From Calliopsis andreniformis (taxonomy: Eukaryota > Arthropoda > Insecta > Hymenoptera > Andrenidae): a stretch of 64,000 bases of DNA. The position numbers and the translations under genes are program-made. A model generated the notes under the pieces. The model made no database searches. It was not told where the DNA came from and saw only the letters and a program-made list of their open reading frames with translations. The DNA is taken from assembly GCF_051401765.1 (NCBI RefSeq), contig NW_027480422.1:25252001-25316000 (forward strand). Reading direction: 5' to 3'. Below, piece after piece: positions 23,691 to 35,377 of the stretch (positions are counted from its first letter, which is position 1; every line of letters starts with the position of its first letter).

Positions 23691-25636
23691 GGGTAACCTA
23701 GGCTTCACTCTAGGGCGTTGCACCACCAGATCGAATAGTTAGGGCCTTAGAAGTCAACGCCCGAAGCATAAAATACGTTATATGTACAACACTTATACCA
23801 TCGTATAAAATGAATAATCGCAAACAGTGTGATCGTAATGGTCAGTTCTTCGTTCCGGGCAACCTCGGTTTCGCTGTAGGGCGTTGCTCCACCAGATCGA
23901 ATAGCTAGGGACTTAGAAGTCAACGCCAGAAGCATAAAATACAATAAAATACATCAGTTTTTCCATCGTGTAAAAGGAATAATTGCAACCAGGGTGAAAG
24001 TAATGGTCATTTCTACGTACCGGGCAACCTAGGCTTCGCTCTAGGGCCTTGCTCCACCAGATCGAATAGCTAGGGACTTAGAAGTCAACGCCAGAGGCAT
24101 AAAGTACAATAAAAATGCAACAGTTTTTCAATCGTATATCAGGAATAACTGCAACCAGTGTGAAAGTACTGGCCATTTCTATGTTCCCGGTAACCTAGGC
24201 TTCACTCTAGGGCGTTGCTACACCAGATCGAATAGCTGGGGACTTAGAATTCAGCGCCAGAAGAATAAAATACAACATATGTACAACAGTTTTTCCATCG
24301 TATGAAATGTATAATTGCAAGCAGTGTGAAGGTAATGGTCATTTCAACGTTCGGGGCATCCTAGGCTTCACTCAAGAGCGTTGCATCACCAGATCGAATA
24401 GTTAGGGCCTTAGAAGTCAACGCCCGAAGCATAAAATACAAAATAAATAGAACAGTTTTTCCATAGTATAAAACGAATAATTGAAACCAGTGTGAAAGTT
24501 ATGGTCATTTCTACGTTCCGAGCAACCTAGGCTTCACCACTGGGCGTTGCTCCACCAGATCCAATAGTTAGGACCTAAGAAGTCAGCGCAAGAAGCATAA
24601 AATACAATAAAAATACAAAAGTTTTTCCATCGTATAACAGGAATAATTGCCACCAGTCTGAAAGTGATGGTCATTTCTACGTTCCGGGCAACCTAGGCTT
24701 CACTCTAGGGCGTTGCTCCACCAGGTCGAATAGTTAGGGCCTTAGAAAACAACGCCAGACGCATAAAATACAATAAAAATACAACAGCTTTTCCATGGTA
24801 TAAAAGGTATAATTCCAACCAGTGTGAAAGCTATGGTCATTTCTACGTTCCGGGCAACCTAGGCTTCACTCTAGAGCGTTGCTCCACCACATCGAATAGT
24901 TAGGGCCTTAGAAGTCAATGCCAGAAGCATAAAATACAATAACAATGCAACAGTTTTTCCATTGTATAACAGGAATAACTGCAACCAGTGTGAAAGTACT
25001 GGTCATTTCTACGTTCCGAGTAACCTAGGCTTCACTCTAGGGCGTTGCTCCACCAGATCGAATAGCTACGGACTTAGAATTCAACGCCAGAAGAATAAAA
25101 TACAACATAAGTACAACAGTTTTACCATCGTATAAAATGAATAATCACAAACAGTGTGAAGGTAATGGTCATTTCTGCGTTCCGGGCAATCTAGGCTTCA
25201 CTCTAGGGCGTTGCTCCATCAGATCGAATAGTTAGGGCCTTAGAAGTCAATGCCCGAAGCATAAAATGCAATATAAATACAACAGCTCTTCCATCGTGTA
25301 TAATGTATATTTGCAAACAGTGTGAAAGTAAAGGTCATTTCTACGTTCCGAGCAACCTAGGCTTCAGACAAGGGCGTTGTTCCACCAGATCTAATAGTTA
25401 AGGCCTAAGAAGTCAACGCCATAAGCATAAAATACAATATAAATACAATAGGTTTTCCATCGTATATAATGTATATTTGCAAACAGTCTGAAAGTAAAGG
25501 TCGTTTCTACGTTCCGGGCAACCTAGGCTTAACTGCAGGGCGTTGCTCCACCAGATCGCATAGTTAGGGACTTAGAATTCGACGCCAGAAGCATAAAATA
25601 CAACATAAGTACAACAGTTTTCCCATCGTATAACAG

Positions 25637-25715
25637 GAATAATTGCAACCTAAGAAGTCAGCGCAAGAAGCATAAAATACAATAAAAATACAAAAGTTTT
25701 TCCATCGTATAACAG
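25637..25715 (+). repeat. Truncated monomer, 79 bp, second copy
   Basis: This has the same joint (TTGCAACCTAAGAAG) and the same length as 21908-21986, and is followed by the same monomers (CCACCAGTCTGAAAGTGATGG, then GGGCGACCTAGG). The deletion therefore happened once and was later spread by a larger duplication. It makes a natural tag for dating that duplication. Confidence 0.92.
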
Positions 25716-26204
25716 GAATAATTGCCACCAGTCTGAAAGTGATGGTCATTTCTACATTCCGGGCGACCTAGGCTTCACTCTGAGGTGTTGCTCCACCAGA
25801 TCGAATAGTTAGGGCCTAAGAAGTCAACGCCAGAAGCATAAAGAACAATAAAAATCCAACAGTTTGTCCATCGTATAACAGGAATAACTGCAACCAGTGT
25901 GAAAGTAATGGTCATTTCTACGTTCCGAGCAACCTAGGTTTCGCTCTATGGCGTTGCTCCTCCACATCGAATAGTTAGGGCCTTAGAAGTCAACGCCAGA
26001 AGCACCAAATACAAAATAAATACAACAGCTTTCCATCGTATAAAACGAATAATTGCAACCAGTGTAAAAGTAATGGCCATTTCCGCGTTCCGGGCAACCT
26101 AGGCTTCACTCTAGGGCGTTGGTCCACCAGATGGAATAGCTAGGGCCTTAGAAGTGAACGCCAGAAACCTAAAATACAATAAAAATACAACAGTTTATCC
26201 ATCG

Positions 26205-26930
26205 TGTAAAAGGAATAATTGCAACCAGGGTGAAAGTAATGGTCATTTCTACGTACCGGCAAACTAGGCTTCACTCTAGAGCGTTGCTTCACCAGATCGA
26301 ATACTTAGGGCCTTAGATGTCAACGCCCGAAGCATAAAATACAAAATAAATAGAACAGTTTTTCCATTGTATAAAACGAATAATTGCTACCAGTTTGAAA
26401 GTTATGGTCATTTCTACGTTCCAGGCAACCTAGGCTTAACTCCAGGGCATTGCTCCACCAGATCGAATAGTTAGGGACTTTGAATACAACGCCAGAAGCA
26501 TAAAATACAATAAAAATGCAACAGTTTTTCCATCGTATAACAGGAAAGCTGCAACCAGTGGGAAAGTACTGGTCATTTCTATGTTCCAGGCAAACTAGGC
26601 TCAACTCCAGGGCATTGCTCCACCAGATCGAATAGTTAAGGACTTTGAATACAACGCCAGAAGCATAAAATGCAATAAAAATGCAACAGTTTTTCCATAG
26701 CATAACAGGAATAATTGCAACCAGTTTGAAAGTACAGGCCATTTCTACGTTCCGGGCAACCTAGGCTTCGCTCTAGGGCGTTGCTCCACCAGATCGAATA
26801 GTTAGGGACTTAGAAGTCAACGCCAGAGGCATAAAGTACAATAAAAATGCAACAGTTTTTCAATCGTATAACAGGAATAACTGCAACCAGTGTGAAAGTA
26901 CTGGTCATTTCTATGTTCCCGGTAACCTAG
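26205..26930 (+). repeat. 7-monomer-spaced duplication, copy 1
   Basis: About 725 bp match about 27365-28090 at an offset of 1160 bp (7 monomers minus 2 bp). Shared features include TACGTACCGG, CAAACTAGGCTTCAC, CTAGAGCGTTGCTTCACC, GGCATTGCTCC, AGGAAAGCTGC and TTTTTCCATAG. The copies differ by scattered substitutions and one base: CCGGCAAAC here, CCGGGCAAAC in copy 2. Confidence 0.82.
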
Positions 26931-27364
26931 GCTTCACTCTAGGGCGTTGCTACACCAGATCGAATAGCTAGGGACTTAGAATTGAGCGCCAGAAGAATAA
27001 AATACAACGTATGTACAACAGTTTTTCCATTGTATGAAATGTATAATTGCAAGCAGTGTGAAGGTAATGGTCATTTCTACGTTCTGGGCAACCTAGGCTT
27101 CACTCTAGAGCGTTCCTCCACCAGATCGAATAGTTAGGGCCTTAGAAGTCATCGACAGAAGCATAAAATACAATATAAATACAACTGCTTTTCCATCGTA
27201 TATAATGTATATTTGCAAACAGTGTGAAAGTAAAGGTCACTTCTACGTTCCGGGCAACCTCGGTTTCGCTGTAGGGCCTTGCTCCACCAGATCGAATAGC
27301 TAGGGACTTAGAAGTCAACGCCAGAAGCATAAAATACAATAAAATACATCAGTTTTTCCATCGT

Positions 27365-28090
27365 ATAAAAGGAATAATTGCAACCAGTGTGAAAGTAATG
27401 GTCATTTCTACGTACCGGGCAAACTAGGCTTCACTCTAGAGCGTTGCTTCACCAGATCGAATAGTTAGGGCCTTAGATGTCAACGCCCGAAGCATAAAAT
27501 ACAAAATAAATAGAACAGTTTTTCCATTTTATAAAACGAATAATTGAAACCAGTGTGAAAGTTATGGTCATTTCTACGTTCCAGGCAACCTAGGCTTAAC
27601 TCCAGGGCATTGCTCCACCAGATGGAATAGTTAGGGACTTTGTATACAACGCCAGAAGCATAAAATACAATAAAAATGCAACAGTTTTTCCATCGTATAA
27701 CAGGAAAGCTGCAACCAGTGGGAAAGTACTGGTCATTTCTATGTTCCAGGCAAACTAGGCTTAACTCCAGGGCATTGCTCCACCAGATCGAATAGTTAGG
27801 GACTTTGAATACAACGCCAGAAGCATAAAATGCAATAAAAATGCAACAGTTTTTCCATAGTATAACAGGAATAATTGCAACCAGTTTGAAAGTACAGGCC
27901 ATTTCTACGTTCCGGGCAACCTAGGCTTCGCTCTAGGGCCTTGCTCCACCAGATCGAATAGCTAGGGACTGAGAAGTCAACGCCAGAGGCATGAAGTACA
28001 ATAAAAATGCAACAGTTTTTCAATCGTATAACAGGAATAACTGCAACCAGTGTGAAAGTACTGGTCATTTCTATGTTCCCGGTAACCTAC
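27365..28090 (+). repeat. 7-monomer-spaced duplication, copy 2
   Basis: This is the partner of about 26205-26930. Its end overlaps a further 498-bp (trimer) repetition: CTAGGCTTCGCTCTAGGGCC at 27921 and again at 28419, both followed by GGGACTGAGAAG and CCAGAGGCATGAAG. So 7-mer and 3-mer events overlap here. Confidence 0.8.
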
Positions 28091-29070
28091 GCTTCACTCT
28101 AAGTCGTTGTTCCACCAGATCGAATAGTCAGGGCCTTAGATGTCAACGCCCGAAGCATAAAATACGAAACAAATAGAACAGTTTTTCCATTGTATAAAAC
28201 GATTAATTGCAACCAGTGTGAAAGTTATGGTCATTTCTATGTTCCGGGCAACCTAGGCTTAACTGTAGGGCGTTGCTCCACCAGGTGGCATAGTTAGGGA
28301 CTTAGAATTTAACGCCAGAGGCATAAAATGCAATAAAAATGCAACAGTTTTACCATAGTACAACAGGAATAATTGCAACCAGTTTGAAAGTACAGGCCAT
28401 TTCTACGTTCCGGGCAACCTAGGCTTCGCTCTAGGGCCTTGCTCCACCAGATCGAATAGCTAGGGACTGAGAAGTCAACGCCAGAGGCATGAAGTACAAT
28501 AAAAATGCAACAGTTTTTCAATCGTATAACAGGAATAACTGCAACCAGTGTGAAAGTACTGGTCATTTCTATGTTCCCGGTAACCTAGGCTTCACTCTAG
28601 GGCGTTGCTACACCAGATCGAATAGCTAGGGACTTAGAATTCAGCGCCAGAAGAATTAAATACAACATATGTACCACAGTTTTTCCATCGTATGAAATGT
28701 ATAATTGCAAGCAGTGTGAAGGTAATGGTCATTTCTACGACCTGGGCAACGTAGGCATCACTCTAGAGCGTTGCTCCACCAGATCGAATAGTCAGGGCCT
28801 TAGATGTCAACGCCAGAAGCATAAAATACAATATAAATACAACTGCTTTTCCATCGTATATAATGTATATTTGCAAACAGTGTGAAAGTAAAGGTCATTT
28901 CTACGTTCCGGGCAACCTCGGTTTCGCTGTAGGGCGTTGCTCCACCAGATCGAATAGCTAGGGACTTAGAAGTGAACGCCAGAAGCATAAAATACAATAA
29001 AAATTCAACATCTTTTCAATCGTAGAGAAGGAATAATTAGAACCAGTGTGAAAGTAATGGTCATTTCTAC
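27950..29070 (+). repeat. 38-monomer-spaced duplication, copy 1 (about 1.1 kb)
   Basis: This matches about 34257-35377 at an offset of 6307 bp (38 x 166 minus 1). Shared features include CCAGAGGCATGAAG, AATACGAAACAAATAGAAC, AAAACGATTAATTGC, CCAGGTGGCATAG, TACGACCTGGGCAACG and AACCTCGGTTTCGCTGTA. Small differences (AAGTCGTTG against AGGTCGTTG, CTTAGATG against CTTAGTTG) show that the copies have drifted. Confidence 0.83.
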
Positions 29071-30240
29071 GTTCCGGGCAACCTAGGTTTCACTCTTGGT
29101 CGTTGCTCCACCACACCGGATAGCTATGGACTTAGAATTCAACGCCAGAAGAATAAAATGCAACATAAGTTCCACAGTTTTTCCATCGTATAAAATGTAT
29201 AATTGCAAGCAGTGTGAAGGTAATGGTCATTTCTACGTTCCGGGCAACCTAGGCTTCACTCTAGTGCGTTGCTCCACCAGATCGAATGGTTAGGGCCTTA
29301 GATGTCAACGCCCGAAGCACAAGATACAAAATAAATAGAACAGTTTTGCCATTGTATAAAACGAATAATTGCAACCAGTGTGAAAGTTATGGTCATTTCT
29401 ACGTTCCGGGCAACCTAGGCTTCACTCTAGTGCGTTGCTCCACCAGATCGAATAGCTAGGGACTTAGAATTCAACGCCAGAAGCATAAAATACAATAAAA
29501 ATCCAACATTTTGTCCATGGTATAACAGGAATAATTGCAACGAGTGTGAAAGTAATGGTCATTTCTCCATTCCGCGCAACCTTGGCTTAACTCCAGGGCG
29601 TTGCTCCACCACATCGAATAGTTAGGGACTTTGAATACAACGCCAGAAGCATAAAATACAATAAAAATGCAACAGTTTTTCCATTGTATAACAGGAATAA
29701 CTGCAACCAGTGTGAAAGTACTGGTCATTTCTACGTTCCGGGTAACCTAGACTTCACTCTAGGGCGTTGCTCCACCAGATCGAGTAGCTAGAGACTTAGA
29801 ATTCAACGCCAGAAGAATAAAATACAACATAAGTATAACAGTTTTTCAATCGCATAAAATGAATAATTGCAAACAGTGTGGATGTAATGGTCATTTCTAC
29901 GTTCCGGCCAACCTAGGCTTCACTCTAGGGCGTTGCTCCACCACATCGAATAGCTACGGCCTTAGGAGTCAACGCCAGAGGCATAAAATATGATATAAGT
30001 ACAACAGTTTTTCCATCGTATAACAAGAATAATTGCAACCAGTGTGAAATTGATGGTCATTTCTACATTCCGGGCAACCTAGGCTTCACTCTAGGGCGTT
30101 GCTCCACCAGATCGAATAGTTAGGGTCTAAGAAGTCAACGCCAGACGCATAAAATACAATATAAATACAACAGTTTTTCCACTGTATAATATGAATAATT
30201 CAAACAGTGTGGAAGTAATGGTCATTTCTACGTTCCGGGC
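29070..30240 (+). repeat. Start of block F: monomers shared with 38-47 kb
   Basis: This is about 1.2 kb of ordinary monomers. The stretch at about 29087-29380 (GGATAGCTATGGAC, CCTTAGATGTCAACG, AAGCACAAGATAC) recurs at about 42862 and 46846, offsets of 13775 and 17759 bp. The stretch at about 29470-29830 recurs near 43910 (offset 14440 bp). The GGATGTAATGG / CCGGCCAACC / AATTGATGG pair at about 29860-30060 recurs near 38325 and 44635. The pieces are in a different order at the distant sites. Confidence 0.75.
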
Positions 30241-30738
30241 AACCTATGCTTCACCCTAGGCCGTTGCTCCACCAGACCGAATAGTTAGGGTCTAAGAAGT
30301 CAACGCCAGAAGCATAAAATATAATATAAATACAACAGTTTTTCCAACGGATAACAGGAATAATTGCAACCAGAGTGAAGGTGATGGTCATTTCTACGTT
30401 CCGGGCAACCTAGGCTTCACCCTAGGGCGTTGCTCCACCAGATCGAATAGCTCGGGACTTAGAAGTCAACGCCAGAAGCATAAAATACAATAAAAATCCA
30501 ACATTTTGTCCATGGTATAACAGGAATAATTGCAACTAGTGTGAAAGTAATGGTCATTTCTACGTTCCGCGCAGCCTTGGCTTGACTCCAGGGCGTTGCT
30601 CCACCAGATCGAATAGTTAGGGACTTTGAATACAACGCCAGAAGCATAAAATACAATAAAAATACAACAGTTCTTCCATCGTATGAAACGAATAATTGCA
30701 ATCTGTATGAAAGTTATGGTCATTTATACGTTCCGGGC
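30241..30738 (+). repeat. Tandem trimer (498 bp), copy 1
   Basis: Three monomers beginning at AACCTATGCTTCACCC are repeated directly at 30739-31236 (3 x 166). They are almost identical; visible differences are CCAGAGTGAAGG against CCAAGGTGAAGG and CACCCTAGGG against CACCCTGGGG. The homologous stretches near 35720, 39037 and 45345 carry this trimer only once, so the extra copy at 30 kb is a separate local event. Confidence 0.88.
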
Positions 30739-31236
30739 AACCTATGCTTCACCCTAGGCCGTTGCTCCACCAGACCGAATAGTTAGGGTCTAAGAAGTCA
30801 ACGCCAGAAGCATAAAATATAATATAAATACAACAGTTTTTCCAACGGATAACAGGAATAATTGCAACCAAGGTGAAGGTGATGGTCATTTCTACGTTCC
30901 GGGCAACCTAGGCTTCACCCTGGGGCGTTGCTCCACCAGATCGAATAGCTCGGGACTTAGAAGTCAACGCCAGAAGCATAAAATACAATAAAAATCCAAC
31001 ATTTTGTCCATGGTATAACAGGAATAATTGCAACTAGTGTGAAAGTAATGGTCATTTCTACGTTCCGCGCAGCCTTGGCTTGACTCCAGGGCGTTGCTCC
31101 ACCAGATCGAATAGTTAGGGACTTTGAATACAACGCCAGAAGCATAAAATACAATAAAAATACAACAGTTCTTCCATCGTATGAAACGAATAATTGCAAT
31201 CTGTATGAAAGTTATGGTCATTTATACGTTCCGGGC
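30739..31236 (+). repeat. Tandem trimer (498 bp), copy 2
   Basis: This is the second copy of the trimer, followed in register by the CCACCACATCGAATAGCTACGG monomer. From here a longer match with 39037 onwards begins, at offset 8298 bp. Confidence 0.88.
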
Positions 31237-32107
31237 AACCTAGGCTTCACTCTAGGGCGTTGCTCCACCACATCGAATAGCTACGGCCTTAGAAGTCGAC
31301 GCCTGAAGCATAAAATACGATAAAAATACAACAGTTTTTTCATCGTATATGATGTATATTTGCAACCAGTGTGAAAGTAATGGCCATTTCTGCGTTACGG
31401 GCATCCTAGACTTAACTCTGAGGCATTGCTCCACCAGATCGAATAGATAGGACCTTAGAAGTCAACGCCAGAAGCATAAAGTACAATAAAAATCCAACAG
31501 TTTTTCCATCGCATAACAGGAATAATTGCAAACAGTGTGAAGGTAATAGTCATTTCTACACTCCGGTAAACCTTGGCTGCACTCTAGGGCGTTGCTCTAC
31601 CAGATCGAGTAGCTAGGGCCTTAGACGTCAACGCCAGAAGCATAAAATAAAATAAAAATACAACCCTTTTTCCATCGCATACAATTAAAGATTGCAAACA
31701 TTGTGAAAGTAACGGTAATTTCTACGTTCCGGGCAACCTAGGCTTCACTCTAGGGCGATGCTCCACCGGACCGAATATTTAGGGCCTAAGAAGTCAACGC
31801 CAGAAGCATAAAACACAATAAACATACAACAGTTTTTCCATAGTATAACAGGAATAATTGCAAACAGTGTGAAAGTAATGGTCATTTCTACGTTCCGGGG
31901 AACCTAGGCTTCACTCTAGGGCGTTGCTCCATCAGATCGAATAGTTAGGGCCTTAGAAGTCAACGCCCGAAGCATAAAATACAATATAAATACAACAGCT
32001 CTTCCATCGTGTATAACGTATATTTGCAAACAGTGTGAAAGTAAAGGTCATTTCTACGTTCCGAGCAACCTAGGCTTCACTCTAGGGCGTTGGTCCACCA
32101 GATCAAA

Positions 32108-33549
32108 TAGTTAGAACCTAAGAAGTCAACGCCAGAAGCATGAAATACAATATAAATACAACAGCTTTTCCATCGTCTATAATGTATATTTGCAAACAGT
32201 GTGAAAGCAACGGTCATTTCTACGTTCCGGGCAAACTAGGCTTCACTCTAGGGCGTTGCTCCACCAGATCGAATAGTTAGGGACTTAGAATTCGACTCCA
32301 GAAGTTTAAAATACAACATAAGTACAACAACTTTCCCATCGTATAACGGGAATAATTGCAACCACTGTGAATGTACAGGTCATTTCTACGTTCCGGGCAA
32401 CCTAGGCTTCACTCTAGGGCGTTGCACCACCATATCGAATAGTTAGGGCCTTAGAAGTCAACGCCCGAAGCATAAAATACAAAATAAATAGAACAGTTTT
32501 TCCATTGTATAAAACGAATAATTGAAACCAGTGTGAAAGTTATGGTCATTTCTACGTTCCGAGCAACCTAGGCTTCACCACTGGGCGTTACTCCACCAGA
32601 TCCAATAGTTAGGACCTAAGAAGTCAGCGCCAGAAGCTTAAAATACAATAAATATACAAAAGTTTTTCCATCGTATAACAGGAATAATTGCAACGAGAGT
32701 GAAAGTAATGGTCATTTCTACGCTTCGGGCAACCTGGGCATCACTCTAGGGCGTTGCTCCACCAGATGGAATAGCTAGGGCCTTAGAAGTGAACGCCCGA
32801 AACCTAAAATACAATAAAAATACAACAGTTTATCCATCGTATAACGAGAATAATTGCAACAAATGTGAAAGTGATGGTCATTACCACGTTCCGGGCAACC
32901 TAGGCTTCACTCTAGGGCGTTGGTCCACAAGATCAACTAGTCAGGACCTAAGAAGTGAACGGCAGAAGCATGATATACAATATAAATACAACAGCTTTTC
33001 CATCGTATATAATGTATATTTGCAAACAGTCTGAAAGTAAAGGTCATTTCTACGTTCCGGGCAACCTAGGCTTAACTGTAGGGCGTTGCTCCACCAGATC
33101 GCATAGTTAGGGACTTAGAATTCGACTCCAGAAGCATAAAATACAACATAAGTACAACAGTTTTCCCATCGTATAACAGGAATAATTGCAACCACTGTGA
33201 GAGTACAGGTCATTTCTACGTTCCGGGCAACCTAGGATTCGCTCAATGGCGTTGCTCCACCAGATCGAAAAGCAAGGGACCTAGAAGTCAACGCCAGAAG
33301 CATAAAAGACAATAAAAATACAACAGTTTTTCCATCGTATAAAATGAATAATTGCAAACAGTGTGGAAGTAATGGTCATTTCTACTTTCTGGGCAATCTA
33401 GGCTTCACTCTAGGGCGTTGCTCCACCACATCGAATAGCTACGGCCTTAGAAGTCAACGGCTGAAGCATAAAATATAATATAAATACAACAGTATTTCCA
33501 TCGTATAACAGGAATAATTGCCACCAGTGTGAAGGTCATGGTCATTTCT
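32108..33549 (+). repeat. 25-monomer-spaced repeat, first of three copies
   Basis: About 1.44 kb recurs at about 36257-37698 and 40406-41847, successive offsets of 4149 bp (25 x 166 minus 1). All three hold TTAGAACCTAAGAAG, GAATTCGACTCCAGAAG, CACCACTGGGCG, GAACGNNCGAAACC, CAACAAATGTGAAAGTGATGG, GATCAACTAGT and CTCAATGGCGTTGC. The third copy lies inside the 50-monomer-spaced duplication, so the copies are related by at least two different events. Confidence 0.87.
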
Positions 33550-34256
33550 GCATTCCGGGCAACCTAGGCTTCACTCTAGGGCGTTGCTCCTCCAGATAGA
33601 ATAGCTACGGCCTTAGAAGTCAACGCCATAACTATAAAAAACAATATAAATACAACAGTTTTTCTATTGTATAAAATGAATAACTGCAAACAGTGTGGAA
33701 GTAATGGTCATTTCTACTTTCCGGGGAACCTAGGATTCACTCTATGGCGTTGCTCCACCACACCGAATAGCTACGGCCTTAGAAGTCAACGGCTGAAGCA
33801 TAAAATATAATATAAATACAACAGTTTTTCCATCGTGTAACTAGAATAATTGCAACCAGTCTGAAAGTGATGGTCATTTCTACATTCCGGGCAACCTAGG
33901 CTTCACTCTAGGGCGTTGCTCCACCAGATCGAATAGTTAGGGCCTAAGAAGTCAACGCCAGAAGCATAAAGTACATTAAAAATCCAACAGTTTGTCCGTC
34001 GTATAAACGGAATAATTGCCACCAGTGTGAAAGTAATGATCATTTCTACGTTCCGAGCAACCTAGGTTTCGCTCTATGGCGTTGCTCCTCCACATCGAAT
34101 AGTTAGGGCCTTAGAAGTCAACGCCAGAAGCACCAAATACAAAATAAATACAACAATTTTTCCATCGTATAAAACGAATAATTGCAACCAGTGTGAAAGT
34201 AATGGCCATTTCTGCGTTCCGGGCAACCTAGGCTTCACTCTAGGGCGTTGCCCCAC

Positions 34257-35377
34257 CAGATCGAATAGCTAGGGACTGAGAAGTCAACGCCAGAGGCATG
34301 AAGTACAATAAAAATGCAACAGTTTTTCAATCGTATAACAGGAATAACTGCAACCAGTGTGAAAGTACTGGTCATTTCTATGTTCCCGGTAACCTACGCT
34401 TCACTCTAGGTCGTTGTTCCACCAGATCGAATAGTCAGGGCCTTAGTTGTCAACGCCCGAAGCATAAAATACGAAACAAATAGAACAGTTTTTCCATTGT
34501 ATAAAACGATTAATTGCAACCAGTGTGAAAGTTATGGTCATTTCTATGTTCCGGGCAACCTAGGCTTAACTGTAGGGCGTTGCTCCACCAGGTGGCATAG
34601 CTAGGGACTTAGAATTTAACGCCAGAAGCATAAAATGCAATAAAAATGCAACAGTTTTTCCATAGTACAACAGCAATAATTGCAACCAGTTTGAAAGTAC
34701 AGGCCATTTCTACGTTCCGGGCAACCTAAGCTTCGCTCTAGGGCCTTGCTCCACCAGATCGAATAGCTAGGGACTGAGAAGTCAACGCCAGAGGCATGAA
34801 GTACAATAAAAATGCAACAGTTTTTCAATCGTATAACAGGAATAACTGCAACCAGTGTGAAAGTACTGGTCATTTCTATGTTCCCGGTAACCTAGGCTTC
34901 ACTCTAGGGCGTTGCTACACCAGATCGAATAGCTAGGGACTTAGAATTCAGCGCCAGAAGAATAAAATACAACATATGTACCACAGTTTTTCCATCGTAT
35001 GAAATGTATAATTGCAAGCAGTGTGAAGGTAATGGTCATTTCTACGACCTGGGCAACGTAGGCTTCACTCTAGAGCGTTGCTCCACCAGATCGAATAGTT
35101 AGGGCCTTAGATGTCAACGCCAGAAGCATAAAATACAATATAAATACAACTGCTTTTCCATCGTATATAATGTATATTTGCAAACAGTGTGAAAGTAAAG
35201 GTCATTTCTACGTTCCGGGCAACCTCGGTTTCGCTGTAAGGCGTTGCTCCACCAGATCGAATAGCTAGGGACTTAGAAGTCAACGCCAGAAGCATAAAAT
35301 ACAATAAAAATTCAACATCTTTTCAATCGTAGAGAAGGAATAATTAGAACCAGTGTGAAAGTAATGGTCATTTCTAC
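34257..35377 (+). repeat. 38-monomer-spaced duplication, copy 2
   Basis: This is the partner of about 27950-29070. The right edge is clear: after GTGAAAGTAATGGTCATTTC this copy continues TACGTTCCGCGCCGCCTTGG, whereas the partner continues with the ordinary GGGCAACCTAGG. Confidence 0.83.

Larger units (their letters stand above)
19501..26205 (+). repeat. Block D: mosaic of about 40 monomers with two truncated units
   Basis: After the 5310-bp tandem the array continues in phase with more diverged monomers, many carrying TATAATGTATATTTGC or AACATAAGTACAACAG. Part of this block is a composite duplication. About 24880-25630 repeats about 19330-20080 (offset 5554 bp), and about 25610-26200 repeats about 21880-22470 (offset about 3729 bp). 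The two donor stretches are about 1.8 kb apart, yet their copies are directly joined, so an intervening deletion or a template switch occurred. Small indels include GCTTTCC near 22300 and AATAAAATAC near 23945. Confidence 0.85.
30739..34255 (+). repeat. 50-monomer-spaced segmental duplication, copy 1 (about 3.5 kb)
   Basis: About 21 monomers match about 39037-42553 at an offset of 8298 bp (50 x 166 minus 2). Shared features include GTATATGATGTATATTTGC, the CATCCTAGACTTAACTCTGA monomer, AATAGTCATTTCTAC, CAACCCTTTTTCC, CATACAATTAAAGATTGC, GAAGTTTAAAATACAAC and GAACGCCCGAAACC. The match stops at 34255/42553, where one copy reads CCAGATCGAATAGC and the other CCACATCGATATGC. Confidence 0.88.

Noticed and set aside
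26320..27902. Open reading frames of 60-140 codons on both strands throughout the window (longest at 26320-26742 and 27480-27902)
   Set aside because: All are translations of one to two and a half satellite monomers, recur with each duplication, end at the expected frame shift, and resemble no protein family I know. I list none as CDS.
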